64,000 nucleotides of DNA from Desulfarculaceae bacterium (GTDB lineage Bacteria; Desulfobacterota; Desulfarculia; Desulfarculales; Desulfarculaceae). Below are positions 7,103 through 17,057 of this stretch, piece by piece (position 1 is the first letter of the stretch; each line of letters begins with the position of its first letter). The stretch is from NCBI GenBank assembly GCA_021737645.1, contig JAIPDO010000009.1:1-64000 (forward strand), read 5' to 3'. The position numbers and the translations under genes were made by a program. The notes under the pieces were generated by a model. That model was not told the DNA's origin. It worked only from the letters and a program-made list of their open reading frames with translations, and did no database searches.

Positions 7103-8653
7103 CTATTTCCCCGACCACTTTTTGAGGCGGCCCGCCAGGGCGCGCAAGGGGCGGGTGATGCGCCAAGTGGTGGAGTTCACCACATTGTTGAATTGGATCT
7201 GCCAGTTTTCCTGGTTTCGCACCAGAGCCTCGGCCAGCAGCCGGTCCTGATGGGCTTGCAGCGCGTCGATCTCCGCCGTCAGGGAGGCTCCCAGGCGCTG
7301 GTAGGCCGCGCGTATTTCCAAGGTCAGGCGGGCGTCGGACGAGGCCTGGCAAAACTCCAACACCCTGGGCGGGGCCTCCGCCCCCACCGCCAACACTCCC
7401 AGCCCGTGGCCGTGGACAAACTCGAAGTGGGGATGCCGGGCCGTCAGCTCCCCCCACAGGCGATGCACCCCAAATCCCTGGTTCTTGACTGCGGTGTCGT
7501 GGAACAGCACCACAGCCCGCGGCGACAGCTTGGGCAGCCAGGTGTAAAAATCGTGGCTCACCGCCTCATAGGTGTGCAGGCCGTCGATGTGCAGCAGATC
7601 CACGGAGCCGTCGGGGATGTGGGGCAGGGCCTCGTCGAAGGTCATGCGCAGCAGGCTGGCGAAGTCCTGGTAATGCTCCCGGTGGTGCTGGCTGGCCGCC
7701 AGGAAGCTTTCCTCGCCGTGGATGCCGCCCTGCGGGTGGCCCTTCCAGATGTCCACCGCGTGGCACTGGGTGGACAGCCCCAGGGTCCGCACCGCCTGGC
7801 AAAAAGCGAAAAAAGAATAGCCCCACGCAGTGCCTAGCTCCACCAAGACCCGGGGCCGCGCGGCCTCCATCAGCCAAAATGCCAAGGGGGCATGCTCGAT
7901 CCAGGCAGAGGGCTTGAAATACTCGGGCCTCCAAAAGGAGGCCGCTGAAAGCAGCGCACCGAGCCGGGAGGGGTCTTGCGCCTCCATGGGTTTGGCCGGG
8001 GGAGTCGGCGGCGGCGATGGCGAAAGGGATTGTCCGGATTGGGGGGCGCGGAATTTGGTGATCAGGCCGGGATCGGCGATTTGGCGATGCACCCGCAGGA
8101 CCTCATCCCGCCCGACACCGTGCCGGTCGAAAATCGGTTTGAGCTGCTGGTGGAAGTAATCACCGTCCTCCACAAAACGAGGGAAGCTCAGAAAAACCAA
8201 CGGAATGTCGTGGGTAACCAGCGGATCGATGAACTTGTACAGTTCCAGGGCCAGCGCCCCTTCCTGCTCGCCCGGCTCGGTGGTCTTCCAGATGGAGCCG
8301 GGCTGGGCCAGGGGGTCCTTGCCCAGCACCTCGGCCTGGCGGTAGACATGGCGCCGGCTTTCCGCCGCCTCGAACAGATCGCGCATGGGTATGATCGCCG
8401 CCTCGACCTTGAAGCCACCCTGCAAGGCGTCCTTGATCTCGTCGGAGAGCCAGGGGGACTTGATCACATAGGGGAGGTCGTCGCCATCCAGGCGGGTTTC
8501 CAGGCCGGCCCTGGAGATGTTGTCCACACTGTTTAGGGCGTCTTCCTTGGAAAAGCCGGTGTCGAAATTCAGATGGGTGAGGATCTGCACCAACAGGGTG
8601 GTGCCGCTGCGCCCGGTGCCGCCTATGAGTATGTGGCCTTGTCCGTCGCTCAA
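7103..8653 (-). CDS. Sulfotransferase-like / SAM-dependent methyltransferase fusion protein
   Basis: A 516-residue two-domain protein. The N-terminus has a sulfotransferase-type phosphosulfate-binding loop GGTGRSGTTLL (11-21) and continues as a P-loop sulfotransferase-like domain to about 200. A proline/serine linker (SPSPPPTPP) follows at 211-219. Residues about 240-430 form a class I methyltransferase of the Methyltransf_24 type, with VELGTAWGYSFF (271-282) as the cofactor motif and LLHIDGLHTYEAVSHD (353-368). The C-terminal part is a coiled-coil-like tail ending in STTWRITRPLRAL, a tail common in surface-polysaccharide modifying proteins. A role in modifying a surface glycan or glycolipid is likely by inference. 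The start is a TTG preceded by GAAGG with 7-nt spacing. It stands alone between repeats and the QueG-like pair. Confidence 0.82.
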   Translation of the reverse strand: MSDGQGHILIGGTGRSGTTLLVQILTHLNFDTGFSKEDALNSVDNISRAGLETRLDGDDLPYVIKSPWLSDEIKDALQGGFKVEAAIIPMRDLFEAAESRRHVYRQAEVLGKDPLAQPGSIWKTTEPGEQEGALALELYKFIDPLVTHDIPLVFLSFPRFVEDGDYFHQQLKPIFDRHGVGRDEVLRVHRQIADPGLITKFRAPQSGQSLSPSPPPTPPAKPMEAQDPSRLGALLSAASFWRPEYFKPSAWIEHAPLAFWLMEAARPRVLVELGTAWGYSFFAFCQAVRTLGLSTQCHAVDIWKGHPQGGIHGEESFLAASQHHREHYQDFASLLRMTFDEALPHIPDGSVDLLHIDGLHTYEAVSHDFYTWLPKLSPRAVVLFHDTAVKNQGFGVHRLWGELTARHPHFEFVHGHGLGVLAVGAEAPPRVLEFCQASSDARLTLEIRAAYQRLGASLTAEIDALQAHQDRLLAEALVRNQENWQIQFNNVVNSTTWRITRPLRALAGRLKKWSGK

Positions 8654-8742
8654 CTTATTGCCTTCGCTGGTTTATATGGAGACATCGTATATCGAAAGTG
8701 AACGCGTTCGCCCGTCATTGTATACGGGGCCAAGGGAGATGG

Positions 8743-9471
8743 CTAGTCGCGTCCCACCGGGCAAGCCAACTCGCAGCGGCGGCAAAAATCAATGACCATG
8801 ATGGGCTTGCCCTGGGGGTCGCTTTGGCCACCGTCAAAGGGATTGGCCCGGTCATTTTCAAGGCGCTGGACGCAGGCGGGCCGGTGGTATTGCCCGGGGC
8901 TGAAGGCATTTTCCGGGCAGGCGCTCAGGCAGGGCATGTCGCAGCTTAGGCAGGGCTGAAAACCATTTAGCGGGGAGCCGGCGGGAAGCTGCTCCTGGAT
9001 CAGCACCGCCCTCAGCCGCACGTTGGGCCCCCACTGGGGGGTCAGCAGCAGGTTGTTTTTTCCCACTACGCCCAACCCGGCCAGCACGGCGGCGTCCTTT
9101 AAGAAGACGCCTCCCTGCTCCTGCTGATAGGGCAGGGACATGGCGTGGAGCTTGTGGGCCTGGAGCAGCCATTCGGCCAGCCTCTCGGAAATCTCATACA
9201 TGCGCCGGTTGCCGGGGGAGTTGCTGCGGTAAAACCAATCCATGCTGGGCTGTTCCGGGGGGTGATGCATGGCTAAAACCAGCAGGGAACGGGCGTTGGG
9301 CAGCCAGGTGACCGCCTTTTCCGGGTGGCTGTCGCGCCAGTCGCCCTCGCTGCGGCACTGGGAGGAGGGGCCGTTCAGCACTTCTTGCACGTCAACAATA
9401 CCCGCGCGCACCCCCTCAAAAGCTTCCGCTTTGGCGATCAGCTCTTCGGCTGCCAACCGATGCCGACTCAT
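8743..9471 (-). CDS. QueG-like 4Fe-4S protein, copy 1
   Basis: A 242-residue cytoplasmic iron-sulfur protein resembling the core of epoxyqueuosine reductase (QueG). A DUF1730-like part includes WLPNARSLLVLAMHHPPEQ. Then GGVFLKDAAVLAGLGVVGKN and LLLTPQWGP resemble the cobamide-binding region of QueG. The C-terminal cysteines, C-x2-C-x3-C-x3-CP followed by a lone Cys and C-x2-C-x3-CP, match a double 4Fe-4S cluster domain. It is clearly shorter than QueG and lacks its C-terminal HEAT region. The start at 9471 (second of two adjacent ATGs) gives the better distance from AAAGGGGG. A close paralogue of exactly the same length lies immediately upstream (9645-10373), so this is a tandem duplication. 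Substrate unknown. Confidence 0.85.
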   Translation of the reverse strand: MSRHRLAAEELIAKAEAFEGVRAGIVDVQEVLNGPSSQCRSEGDWRDSHPEKAVTWLPNARSLLVLAMHHPPEQPSMDWFYRSNSPGNRRMYEISERLAEWLLQAHKLHAMSLPYQQEQGGVFLKDAAVLAGLGVVGKNNLLLTPQWGPNVRLRAVLIQEQLPAGSPLNGFQPCLSCDMPCLSACPENAFSPGQYHRPACVQRLENDRANPFDGGQSDPQGKPIMVIDFCRRCELACPVGRD

Positions 9472-9644
9472 CATATCCCCCTTTAGTTTTTCGAGCGGCG
9501 GCTGGAGAACACTGGCAGGTTGTGCCGCCGATAACAATATTTCCCCCGAGGTCCATTTCTGCTCCATTGCCGTCCAGCCTGATGTTGTCGCCGGCCAACC
9601 TGGTTGCTCCTTTGGGTCATTCTAAGCGGGAGCAGATGGTTGGG

Positions 9645-10373
9645 CTAGTGTTCTCCAGCGATACAGGCTAATTCGCAGCGGCGGCACCATTTGGTGAGCA
9701 TCACGGGATTGCCCTTTTTATTGGTTTGGCCGGTGTCCTCGGAATTGTCCCGGTCCTGATCCAGGCGCTTCATGCAGTCGGTGCGGAGGTATCGCCCGGA
9801 CCCGAAGGCGTCTTGCGGGCAGGCGCTCCGGCAGGGCTCGCCGCAGCCTTGGCAGGGGTTGAAATCGCTCAGCGGCGCGCTGGAGGGCAGCTTGTCCTGG
9901 ATCAGCAGCGCCCTCAGCCGCAGGCTGGGGCCCCACTGGGGATGCAGCAGGAGGTTGTTTTTGCCGATCACGCCCAGCCCGGCCATTACGGCGGCGTCCT
10001 TGAGAAAGACCCCGCCCATGACAAGCTGATAGGGCAGCGGCTGGGCATGGACCCGGTGGGCCTGCAGCAGCCAGTTGACCAACTCACCGGAGATTCGCTG
10101 TAAGCGGCGGTTTCCGGCGGTGTTGCCTCGCTCAAACCAGTCAAGTTGCGGCTGATCCGGGGGATGGTGCATGGCCATCACCAGCAGGGAGCGGGCCCCG
10201 GGCAGCCAACTCACGGCCTTTTCATCATGGTCGTCCTGCCAGTGCTTCTGGTCCGCGGCGCGGTAGGATGGGCCGTCCAGCACGGTGTTCACGTCGACGA
10301 TTCCCGCCTGGATGCCCTCGTACTGTTGCGCCTTGGCGATCAGCTCTTGCGCTGCCAGATGGTGCCGGCTCAT
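9645..10373 (-). CDS. QueG-like 4Fe-4S protein, copy 2
   Basis: Paralogue of the following gene, likewise 242 residues, with the same MSRH start, WLPGARSLLVMAMHHPPDQ, VFLKDAAVMAGLGVIGKNN and LLLHPQWGP blocks. The first cluster motif is C-x2-C-x3-C-x3-CP (CQGCGEPCRSACP). The terminal motif is CRRCELACIAG, where the proline after the last cysteine of copy 1 is replaced by Ile. AGGAGG precedes the adjacent ATG pair at 10373/10376. The gap of about 170 bp between the copies could hold a separate promoter. Same family uncertainty as copy 1: related to QueG but unlikely to be the canonical enzyme because of its length. Confidence 0.85.
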   Translation of the reverse strand: MSRHHLAAQELIAKAQQYEGIQAGIVDVNTVLDGPSYRAADQKHWQDDHDEKAVSWLPGARSLLVMAMHHPPDQPQLDWFERGNTAGNRRLQRISGELVNWLLQAHRVHAQPLPYQLVMGGVFLKDAAVMAGLGVIGKNNLLLHPQWGPSLRLRALLIQDKLPSSAPLSDFNPCQGCGEPCRSACPQDAFGSGRYLRTDCMKRLDQDRDNSEDTGQTNKKGNPVMLTKWCRRCELACIAGEH

Positions 10374-10483
10374 CATACCCTCCTTTCGCATCCGGCCAGG
10401 CCACAGGAGAATACTGGTGGGTTGTGCCCTTGTATCTATCAGTATAACAGCAGGCATCTTGGGCGTGGGCGGAGAATAGAGCC

Positions 10484-11266
10484 TTAGCTCAACGCCTCGT
10501 AGATGCGCTCGATGTGGGTGGCCTTGCCGGTCTCCGGGTCCACCCGCACCAGGGTGGCGTTTATGGCCACCGGGCCGGAGGCCACCTTGAAGGGCAGGGG
10601 CCGGAAGGTGCGCAAGCGGTGGGTGGCGGTCTTGGGGTCCATGCCGATCACCGACTCCACCGGCCCGGTGAGGCCCACGTCGGTCTGAAAGGCGGTGCCT
10701 CCGGTCAGGATGCGCTCATCCGCCGTGGGCACGTGGGTGTGGGTTCCCAGCACCGCGCTGACCCGGCCGTCCAGATAGCGGCCCATGGCCTGCTTTTCGC
10801 TGGTGGCCTCGCAGTGCATGTCCACCAGGACGATCTTGACCTTGCGCAGCGGCCCGGCCAGGATCTCGTCGGCCGCCCGGAAGGGGTCTTCCAGGGGGTT
10901 CATGAACACCCGGCCCTCCAGGTTGATCACCCCCACCCGGCGGCCCGACTTGGTCTCGGCCAGGGTCCAGCCGCGGCCGGGGGCGTCCTGGGGATAGTTG
11001 GCCGGGCGCAGCAGGCGGGGCTCGGACTCCAGCATGGGCACCAGGTCGCGTTGGCGCCACACGTGGTTGCCGGTGGTGAGCACCCCCGCCCCGTAGCTGA
11101 ACAACTCCTGGGCCACCCGGTAGCTGAGGCCCAGGCCGCCGGAGGCGTTTTCGCCGTTTACCACCACCAGGTCCAGGTCCAGGCGCTGACGCAGGCCGGG
11201 CAACAGGCTCTTCAGGCAGCGGCGTCCGGGCGAGCCGAACACGTCGCCGACCATCAAAATGTTCAT
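10484..11266 (-). CDS. ymdB: YmdB-family metallophosphoesterase (TIGR00282)
   Basis: A 260-residue calcineurin-like phosphoesterase of the YmdB family, cytoplasmic, with 2',3'-cyclic-nucleotide phosphodiesterase activity in Bacillus. Metal-binding motifs are GDVFGSPGR (7-15), NGENASGG, TTGNHVWR, DMHCEATSEK and GTHTHVPTAD, in the order typical of the family. The start at 11266 (MNILMVGD) is chosen because the domain begins there. The gene follows rny directly, an arrangement conserved from Firmicutes to Desulfobacterota and consistent with a role in RNA turnover. Confidence 0.93.
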   Translation of the reverse strand: MNILMVGDVFGSPGRRCLKSLLPGLRQRLDLDLVVVNGENASGGLGLSYRVAQELFSYGAGVLTTGNHVWRQRDLVPMLESEPRLLRPANYPQDAPGRGWTLAETKSGRRVGVINLEGRVFMNPLEDPFRAADEILAGPLRKVKIVLVDMHCEATSEKQAMGRYLDGRVSAVLGTHTHVPTADERILTGGTAFQTDVGLTGPVESVIGMDPKTATHRLRTFRPLPFKVASGPVAINATLVRVDPETGKATHIERIYEALS

Positions 11267-11384
11267 GACAGGCCGCCCATGGGCCAAGCCCTTTCCAAGC
11301 CAAAGCACACCCCGCAGTGGGTGGGTGTGTTTGCCGGGTTGAAGAGAGGGAGCCTTTTTGCAAAAGGCTCCCTCGTTATATCAG

Positions 11385-12947
11385 TTATTTGGCGTAATCG
11401 ACCGCCCGGGTTTCGCGAATGACCGTAACCTTGATCTGGCCCGGATAGGTCAGCTCTTCCTCGATCTTGCGGGCCACGTCGTGGGAGATCATCAAGGCCA
11501 TGTCGTCATTGGTGCGCTCGGTCTCCAGGACGATACGCAGCTCGCGTCCCGCCTGGATGGCGTAGGCGTTGGACACGCCTTCGTGGGCGGTGGCGATGCG
11601 CTCCAGGTCTTCCAGGCGCTTGACGTATGATTCGAGCATCTCGCGGCGCGCGCCGGGGCGAGCCCCGGAAAGGGCGTCCGCCGCCTGCACCAAGACGTCC
11701 AGCACGCTGTCGGGGGTCACGTCCTCGTGGTGAGCGGCCAGGGCATGCACGATGTGAGGCTTTTCGCCGTAGCGCTTGGCCAGGTCCGCGCCGATAACCG
11801 CGTGGGGGCCTTCGATCTCATGGTCCACCGCCTTGCCTATGTCGTGCAACAGGCCGGCCCGCTTGGCTTGCTGGGGGTTCAGGCCCAGCTCGCTGGCCAT
11901 GATGCCGCAGAGGAAGGCCACCTCCAGGGAGTGGATGAGCACGTTCTGGGCATAGGAGGAGCGGTACTTCAAGCGTCCGATGAGCTTAATGATTTCGGGA
12001 TGGATGCCGTGCACGCCCACATCGAAGGTGGCCTGCTCTCCGGCCTCCTTCACGCTGGCGTCCACCTCTATCTCGATCTTCTTGACCACCTCTTCGATAC
12101 GCGCGGGGTGGATGCGTCCGTCGCTGATCAGGCGCTCCAGGGAGCGGCGGGCCACCTCGCGGCGCAAGGGGTTGAACCCGCTGATGATAACCGCCTCGGG
12201 GGTGTCGTCGATGATCAAGTCGATGCCGGTGGCGGCCTCGATGGCCCGGATGTTGCGGCCTTCGCGGCCGATGATGCGGCCCTTCATCTCGTCGTTGGGC
12301 AGGGCCACCACGCTCACCGTCTTTTCCACCGCATAGTCGCCGGCGTAGCGCTTACAGGCCAACCCCAGGATTTCCTGGGCCTTTTTCTGGGCCGCTTCCT
12401 TGGTCTCGCCCTCGATGCGCATCAGGGTCTTGGCGCTGTCGTGGCGGGCCTGGGACTCGATGTTGGCGATCAGCTCGGCCTTGGCCTGGTCCTGGGTCAT
12501 GCCGGCCATGCGCTCCAGGGTGGCCTTTTGCTCGTTCACCAGGTCTTCGTATTTCTTAAGGCGCTCGGCGGTGTCCTCGCGCATCTTGCTGAGGTCGGTT
12601 TCGCGCTTGAGGTATTCGTTTTCCCGGGAATCCAGGGTGGAGGCCTTGCGGTCCAAGGTCTCCTCTTTCTTGTCCAGGCGTTTTTCCCACTGGGTGAGTT
12701 CGCCGCGGCGCTCCTTGCTCTCGGACTCCATTTCCAGCTTCATCTGATAGAGCTGGTCCTTGGCCTGAAGCAAGGCTTCCTTTTTCAGGGTCTCGGCTTC
12801 GCGGCGGGCCTCGTCCACGATCTTTTGGCTCAGGGCTTCCACCGACTCCAAACGGCTGGCGGCCAGCCGGAGGCGGATGATATAGCCGAGAGCCACCCCC
12901 AGGAGCAGGGCAAGTAATATGCCGACTAGGGCAATGGGGGTAGACAT
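11385..12947 (-). CDS. rny: Ribonuclease Y
   Basis: Membrane-anchored endoribonuclease that starts mRNA decay. Domains in order: an N-terminal membrane helix (about 4-24), a long coiled coil rich in K/E/R/L (about 30-200), a KH domain with [15 protein letters not shown], and an HD phosphohydrolase domain with HSLEVAFL and [12 protein letters not shown]. The C-terminus [20 protein letters not shown] is the conserved family ending. The 520-residue length is standard. GGAGG lies just before the ATG. It forms a unit with ymdB downstream; zapB-zapA lie upstream, separated by about 400 bp that may hold a 6S RNA. Confidence 0.97.
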   Translation of the reverse strand: MSTPIALVGILLALLLGVALGYIIRLRLAASRLESVEALSQKIVDEARREAETLKKEALLQAKDQLYQMKLEMESESKERRGELTQWEKRLDKKEETLDRKASTLDSRENEYLKRETDLSKMREDTAERLKKYEDLVNEQKATLERMAGMTQDQAKAELIANIESQARHDSAKTLMRIEGETKEAAQKKAQEILGLACKRYAGDYAVEKTVSVVALPNDEMKGRIIGREGRNIRAIEAATGIDLIIDDTPEAVIISGFNPLRREVARRSLERLISDGRIHPARIEEVVKKIEIEVDASVKEAGEQATFDVGVHGIHPEIIKLIGRLKYRSSYAQNVLIHSLEVAFLCGIMASELGLNPQQAKRAGLLHDIGKAVDHEIEGPHAVIGADLAKRYGEKPHIVHALAAHHEDVTPDSVLDVLVQAADALSGARPGARREMLESYVKRLEDLERIATAHEGVSNAYAIQAGRELRIVLETERTNDDMALMISHDVARKIEEELTYPGQIKVTVIRETRAVDYAK

Positions 12948-13159
12948 TGGGCCTCCTTATCTATTGCGCAAGGAGACCGGGGACTTAAACCGTAGCCTCT
13001 GGGTGCCGCCTCTCAGGGCCTTTTTGCCCCTCCGGCGGGGCCGGGGGGATGGATGCGGCGGTCGTCGCAACGCCCACCACTGCCGAGGATTCTCGGCGCG
13101 GATCGGCGATGTAACGACTTCGGGCTCATTATCAGCAGCTTTCTGCCGGCTTATTTAAA

Positions 13160-13285
13160 CGGTCCCCCCGCCACTGCCGTGGAGCGGTCACTTTTTGAAC
13201 CTGCCTAAACAGGTGGGCCGGGCGTGTGCGGCGTTCGGGTTCTCCCGTGGGAGCTCCGCCTCGCCTGCTCAGTGGCATTCGGCCC
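13160..13285 (-). ncRNA. ssrS: Candidate 6S RNA (structured RNA downstream of zapA)
   Basis: The 399-bp gap 12948-13346 between zapA and rny holds no gene but is rich in pairing on the minus strand. An outer stem GCCACTG/CAGTGGC (13270-13276 with 13170-13176) and an inner stem GGAGC/GCTCC (13253-13257 with 13181-13185) are separated by an open asymmetric region. Inside is a hairpin ACCTG-TTTAGG-CAGGT (13199-13214). A long rod with a central bubble directly after zapA is the location and shape expected of 6S RNA, but the sequence was not matched to a known 6S and the ends are approximate. A further small hairpin (CCGAG-AATC-CTCGG) lies near 13094-13107. Confidence 0.4.
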
Positions 13286-13346
13286 TTTAAAGTGTGTGTT
13301 GGCTCAAAATGCTTTTTCCGCCTTTACACGAGCAGGGCAGGGGCAC

Positions 13347-13628
13347 CTAAGCTTTTTGCTCCTCGATCATGCTGAGGAGCTTTTCGGTTTTCGCCTCGAT
13401 CTCCTGGAACAGTTTCTCCTGCTGATCTCTCAGCTGTAGGAGCTCGTTGGTTATGTTAAGGGCGGCCAGCACGGCCGCTGCCAGGGTCGAACTAGTTTTG
13501 TTGGCAGACTGCACTTCCCCCAGGCGTTGATTGAGAAGCTCCGCCACTTCGCGGACCCTCTCCTCGCCCGCCTCGGAGCGCAGTACGTACTCGTTCCCCA
13601 AAATTTCTACGGTGACCGGCTTGGCCAA
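13347..13628 (-). CDS. zapA: Cell division protein ZapA
   Basis: A 93-residue cytoplasmic FtsZ-associated protein. It starts with the ZapA head domain (VTVEILGNEYVLRSEAGEE), continues through the helix VREVAELLNQRLGEVQ and ends in a heptad-patterned coiled coil (LLQLRDQQEKLFQEIEAKTEKLL). It lies 16 bp after the zapB-like gene and shares its promoter. Length and composition are typical. Confidence 0.93.
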   Translation of the reverse strand: MAKPVTVEILGNEYVLRSEAGEERVREVAELLNQRLGEVQSANKTSSTLAAAVLAALNITNELLQLRDQQEKLFQEIEAKTEKLLSMIEEQKA

Positions 13629-13644
13629 CCTTACTCCGACCCAA

Positions 13645-13863
13645 TCAGAGAGTCTCCAGCTTGCCTAGGAGCTGCTCCACCTTTTGGCGGATCTGGTTGC
13701 GCTCGGCTTCCGCCTCGCTGGCCAGCTCCATCATCTCAGCCAACTCTCTGTCTTTTTCCTCCAACCTGCCGCGCAGCTCCACGTTCTCCTGGCCCACGTC
13801 CCTAAGACGCGCAAGGAGCTCCTCTACCCGCTGCTCGAGCTGGTTGAAAACGCTAAGGTCCAT
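13645..13863 (-). CDS. zapB: Cell division protein ZapB-like coiled coil
   Basis: A 72-residue protein predicted to be coiled coil throughout, with regular heptads of L/V and alternating E/R (QLEQRVEELLARL, ENVELRGRLEEKDREL). Size, composition and position directly before zapA support a ZapB-type Z-ring component. Sequence alone cannot exclude another small coiled-coil protein. A good sigma-70 promoter lies 30 bp upstream. Confidence 0.85.
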   Translation of the reverse strand: MDLSVFNQLEQRVEELLARLRDVGQENVELRGRLEEKDRELAEMMELASEAEAERNQIRQKVEQLLGKLETL

Positions 13864-13892
13864 AGCTTACTTTGCCTTTTCTGCCATATCCA

Positions 13893-13921
13893 AATCTAGG
13901 GGATGGGCGGTTCAAGGTCAA
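13893..13921 (-). promoter_or_regulatory. Sigma-70 promoter of zapB-zapA
   Basis: On the minus strand TTGACC (13916-13921) is followed after 17 bp by TAGATT (13893-13898), with transcription expected near 13886. A perfect palindrome CTAGTGCACTAG (13936-13947) lies just upstream of the -35 box and may be an operator. Confidence 0.6.
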
Positions 13922-14060
13922 GAGCATAATCGTCACTAGTGCACTAGCACGAACATTTCATCAAGTCCGGCAATGCCGATTCTTTGTTCATCAGGATCGC
14001 ATCAATACAAAATCGTTGTTCTCCGCCGCCCCCGTTTCCATGAAATATCCGGGTCGGCTC

Positions 14061-15899
<1,839 letters not shown>

Positions 15900-15905
15900 A
15901 CTAGC

Positions 15906-16670
15906 TTAGTCCTCTTTGCCGCCGGTGGCCGCCCAGCGCTGTTCCATCATGGCCAACTCCTCCCTGGAGTTGATGCCTTGCAGCTCGGGGGGGTCCGGGG
16001 CCACGGCGTAGCCCACCTGGTATCCCCGCTGGGCGAAGATGGAGGCCAAGTCGGTGAGGTAATACTCGTTCTGGTCGTTGTCGGTGCTCAAAAGGGGCAG
16101 GCACTCCCACAAGGGCGTGCCGCGAAACACGAAGATGCCCGAGCTGACCAGGGTGATCTTCTTTTCATTTTCGTTGGCGTCGCGTTCTTCCACGATGCGC
16201 CTCAGGCGGCCCGCCGAGTCCAGAATGAGCCGCCCATAGGCCGGGGGCGGGTCCACATCGATGGCCAGCACGGTCTGGTCGTTGCCCTGGGCCAGTTGTT
16301 GGTCCACCAGCCCCTGGGCGGTGGAGCGGCGCAGGCCGGGCACGTCGCCGTAGAGGATGAGCACCTGGCCCGCGAAACCCACCAGCTCCGGCGCGGCGGC
16401 CATGACCGCGTGGCCGGTGCCCCGTTGGGGCTGTTGCAGGGCAAAGGCCAGGCCGGGGCGGTCCGCCAAATGCTCTTGGACCATCTCGGCCTTGTGGCCC
16501 ACCACCACCACCGTCTTGACCGCGCCCATCTCCTGGGCCAGGTCAACCACCCAGTCGATCATGGGGCGGCCCGCCAGGGGGTGCAAAACCTTGGGCAGGT
16601 CGGACTTCATCCTGGTGCCTTTGCCCGCAGCCAGCACCACCACTGCCAGTTGATTCTTCGTATCGCTCAT
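15906..16670 (-). CDS. UDP-GlcNAc pyrophosphorylase domain protein (GlmU N-terminal half only)
   Basis: A 254-residue nucleotidyltransferase with the GlmU signature VVLAAGKGTRMKSDLPKVLH (11-30), GHAVMAAAPEL, LYGDVPGL and YYLTDLASIFA. It matches only the uridyltransferase half of GlmU; the left-handed beta-helix acetyltransferase half is absent and the frame ends cleanly (TGGKED). The acetyl transfer to glucosamine-1-phosphate must be done by another protein. It heads a two-gene unit with glmS, supporting a role in UDP-GlcNAc synthesis. Confidence 0.9.
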   Translation of the reverse strand: MSDTKNQLAVVVLAAGKGTRMKSDLPKVLHPLAGRPMIDWVVDLAQEMGAVKTVVVVGHKAEMVQEHLADRPGLAFALQQPQRGTGHAVMAAAPELVGFAGQVLILYGDVPGLRRSTAQGLVDQQLAQGNDQTVLAIDVDPPPAYGRLILDSAGRLRRIVEERDANENEKKITLVSSGIFVFRGTPLWECLPLLSTDNDQNEYYLTDLASIFAQRGYQVGYAVAPDPPELQGINSREELAMMEQRWAATGGKED

Positions 16671-16758
16671 AACTGCCTATGGTATTGGTTTAAGACGAGT
16701 TAGGCAAGAGGGGAGGAGGTTGGGGCGAGGTTTGAGTGAAATAAGGTTATGGTGATAA

Positions 16759-16956
16759 CAGGCATCGCGCACCCTGGAGATTGCCGCCAAACGTCGCACT
16801 CTTGATGGTGCGAGCGGGCGGTTCACCGCCAAGTCCGGCGAGGGTGCGTCCATCACCCCCAGCGAGATGCATATCGTGATCAAGATCGCGCCGGTTCGGG
16901 CCTACCCCCTCAACTACGCCAAGGGCTTCGGTCACAAGGATATGGCGGAGTACTAG
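16759..16956 (+). pseudogene. C-terminal remnant of an unidentified gene
   Basis: Between the short glmU and the barrel protein lies a 65-codon open stretch on the plus strand without a start codon, directly after an in-frame TAA (16756-16758). Its translation, including AAKRRTLDGASGRFTAKSG and APVRAYPLNYAKGFGH and ending DMAEY before TAG, has the look of a conserved protein C-terminus rather than random reading. A terminator hairpin follows. I did not recognise the family. Most likely the tail of a gene whose 5' part was deleted. Confidence 0.5.
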
Positions 16957-16978
16957 GCGGGGCGGCTGGGGCAAAGAG

Positions 16979-17026
16979 AACGGGCGTCCCGAAGGCGGGG
17001 CGCCCGTTATGCTTACAAAGTTTTTT
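16979..17026 (+). terminator. Terminator after the gene remnant
   Basis: AACGGGCGTCCC (16979-16990) pairs with GGGGCGCCCGTT (16997-17008), with GAAGGC as loop, and T6 follows at 17021-17026. The gap before the T-run is larger than ideal. It would serve the plus-strand remnant; the downstream minus-strand barrel gene may also use it in reverse. Confidence 0.55.
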
Positions 17027-17057
17027 CGTGCTTCCAGGTGACTCGCGTCTCGGCCCC

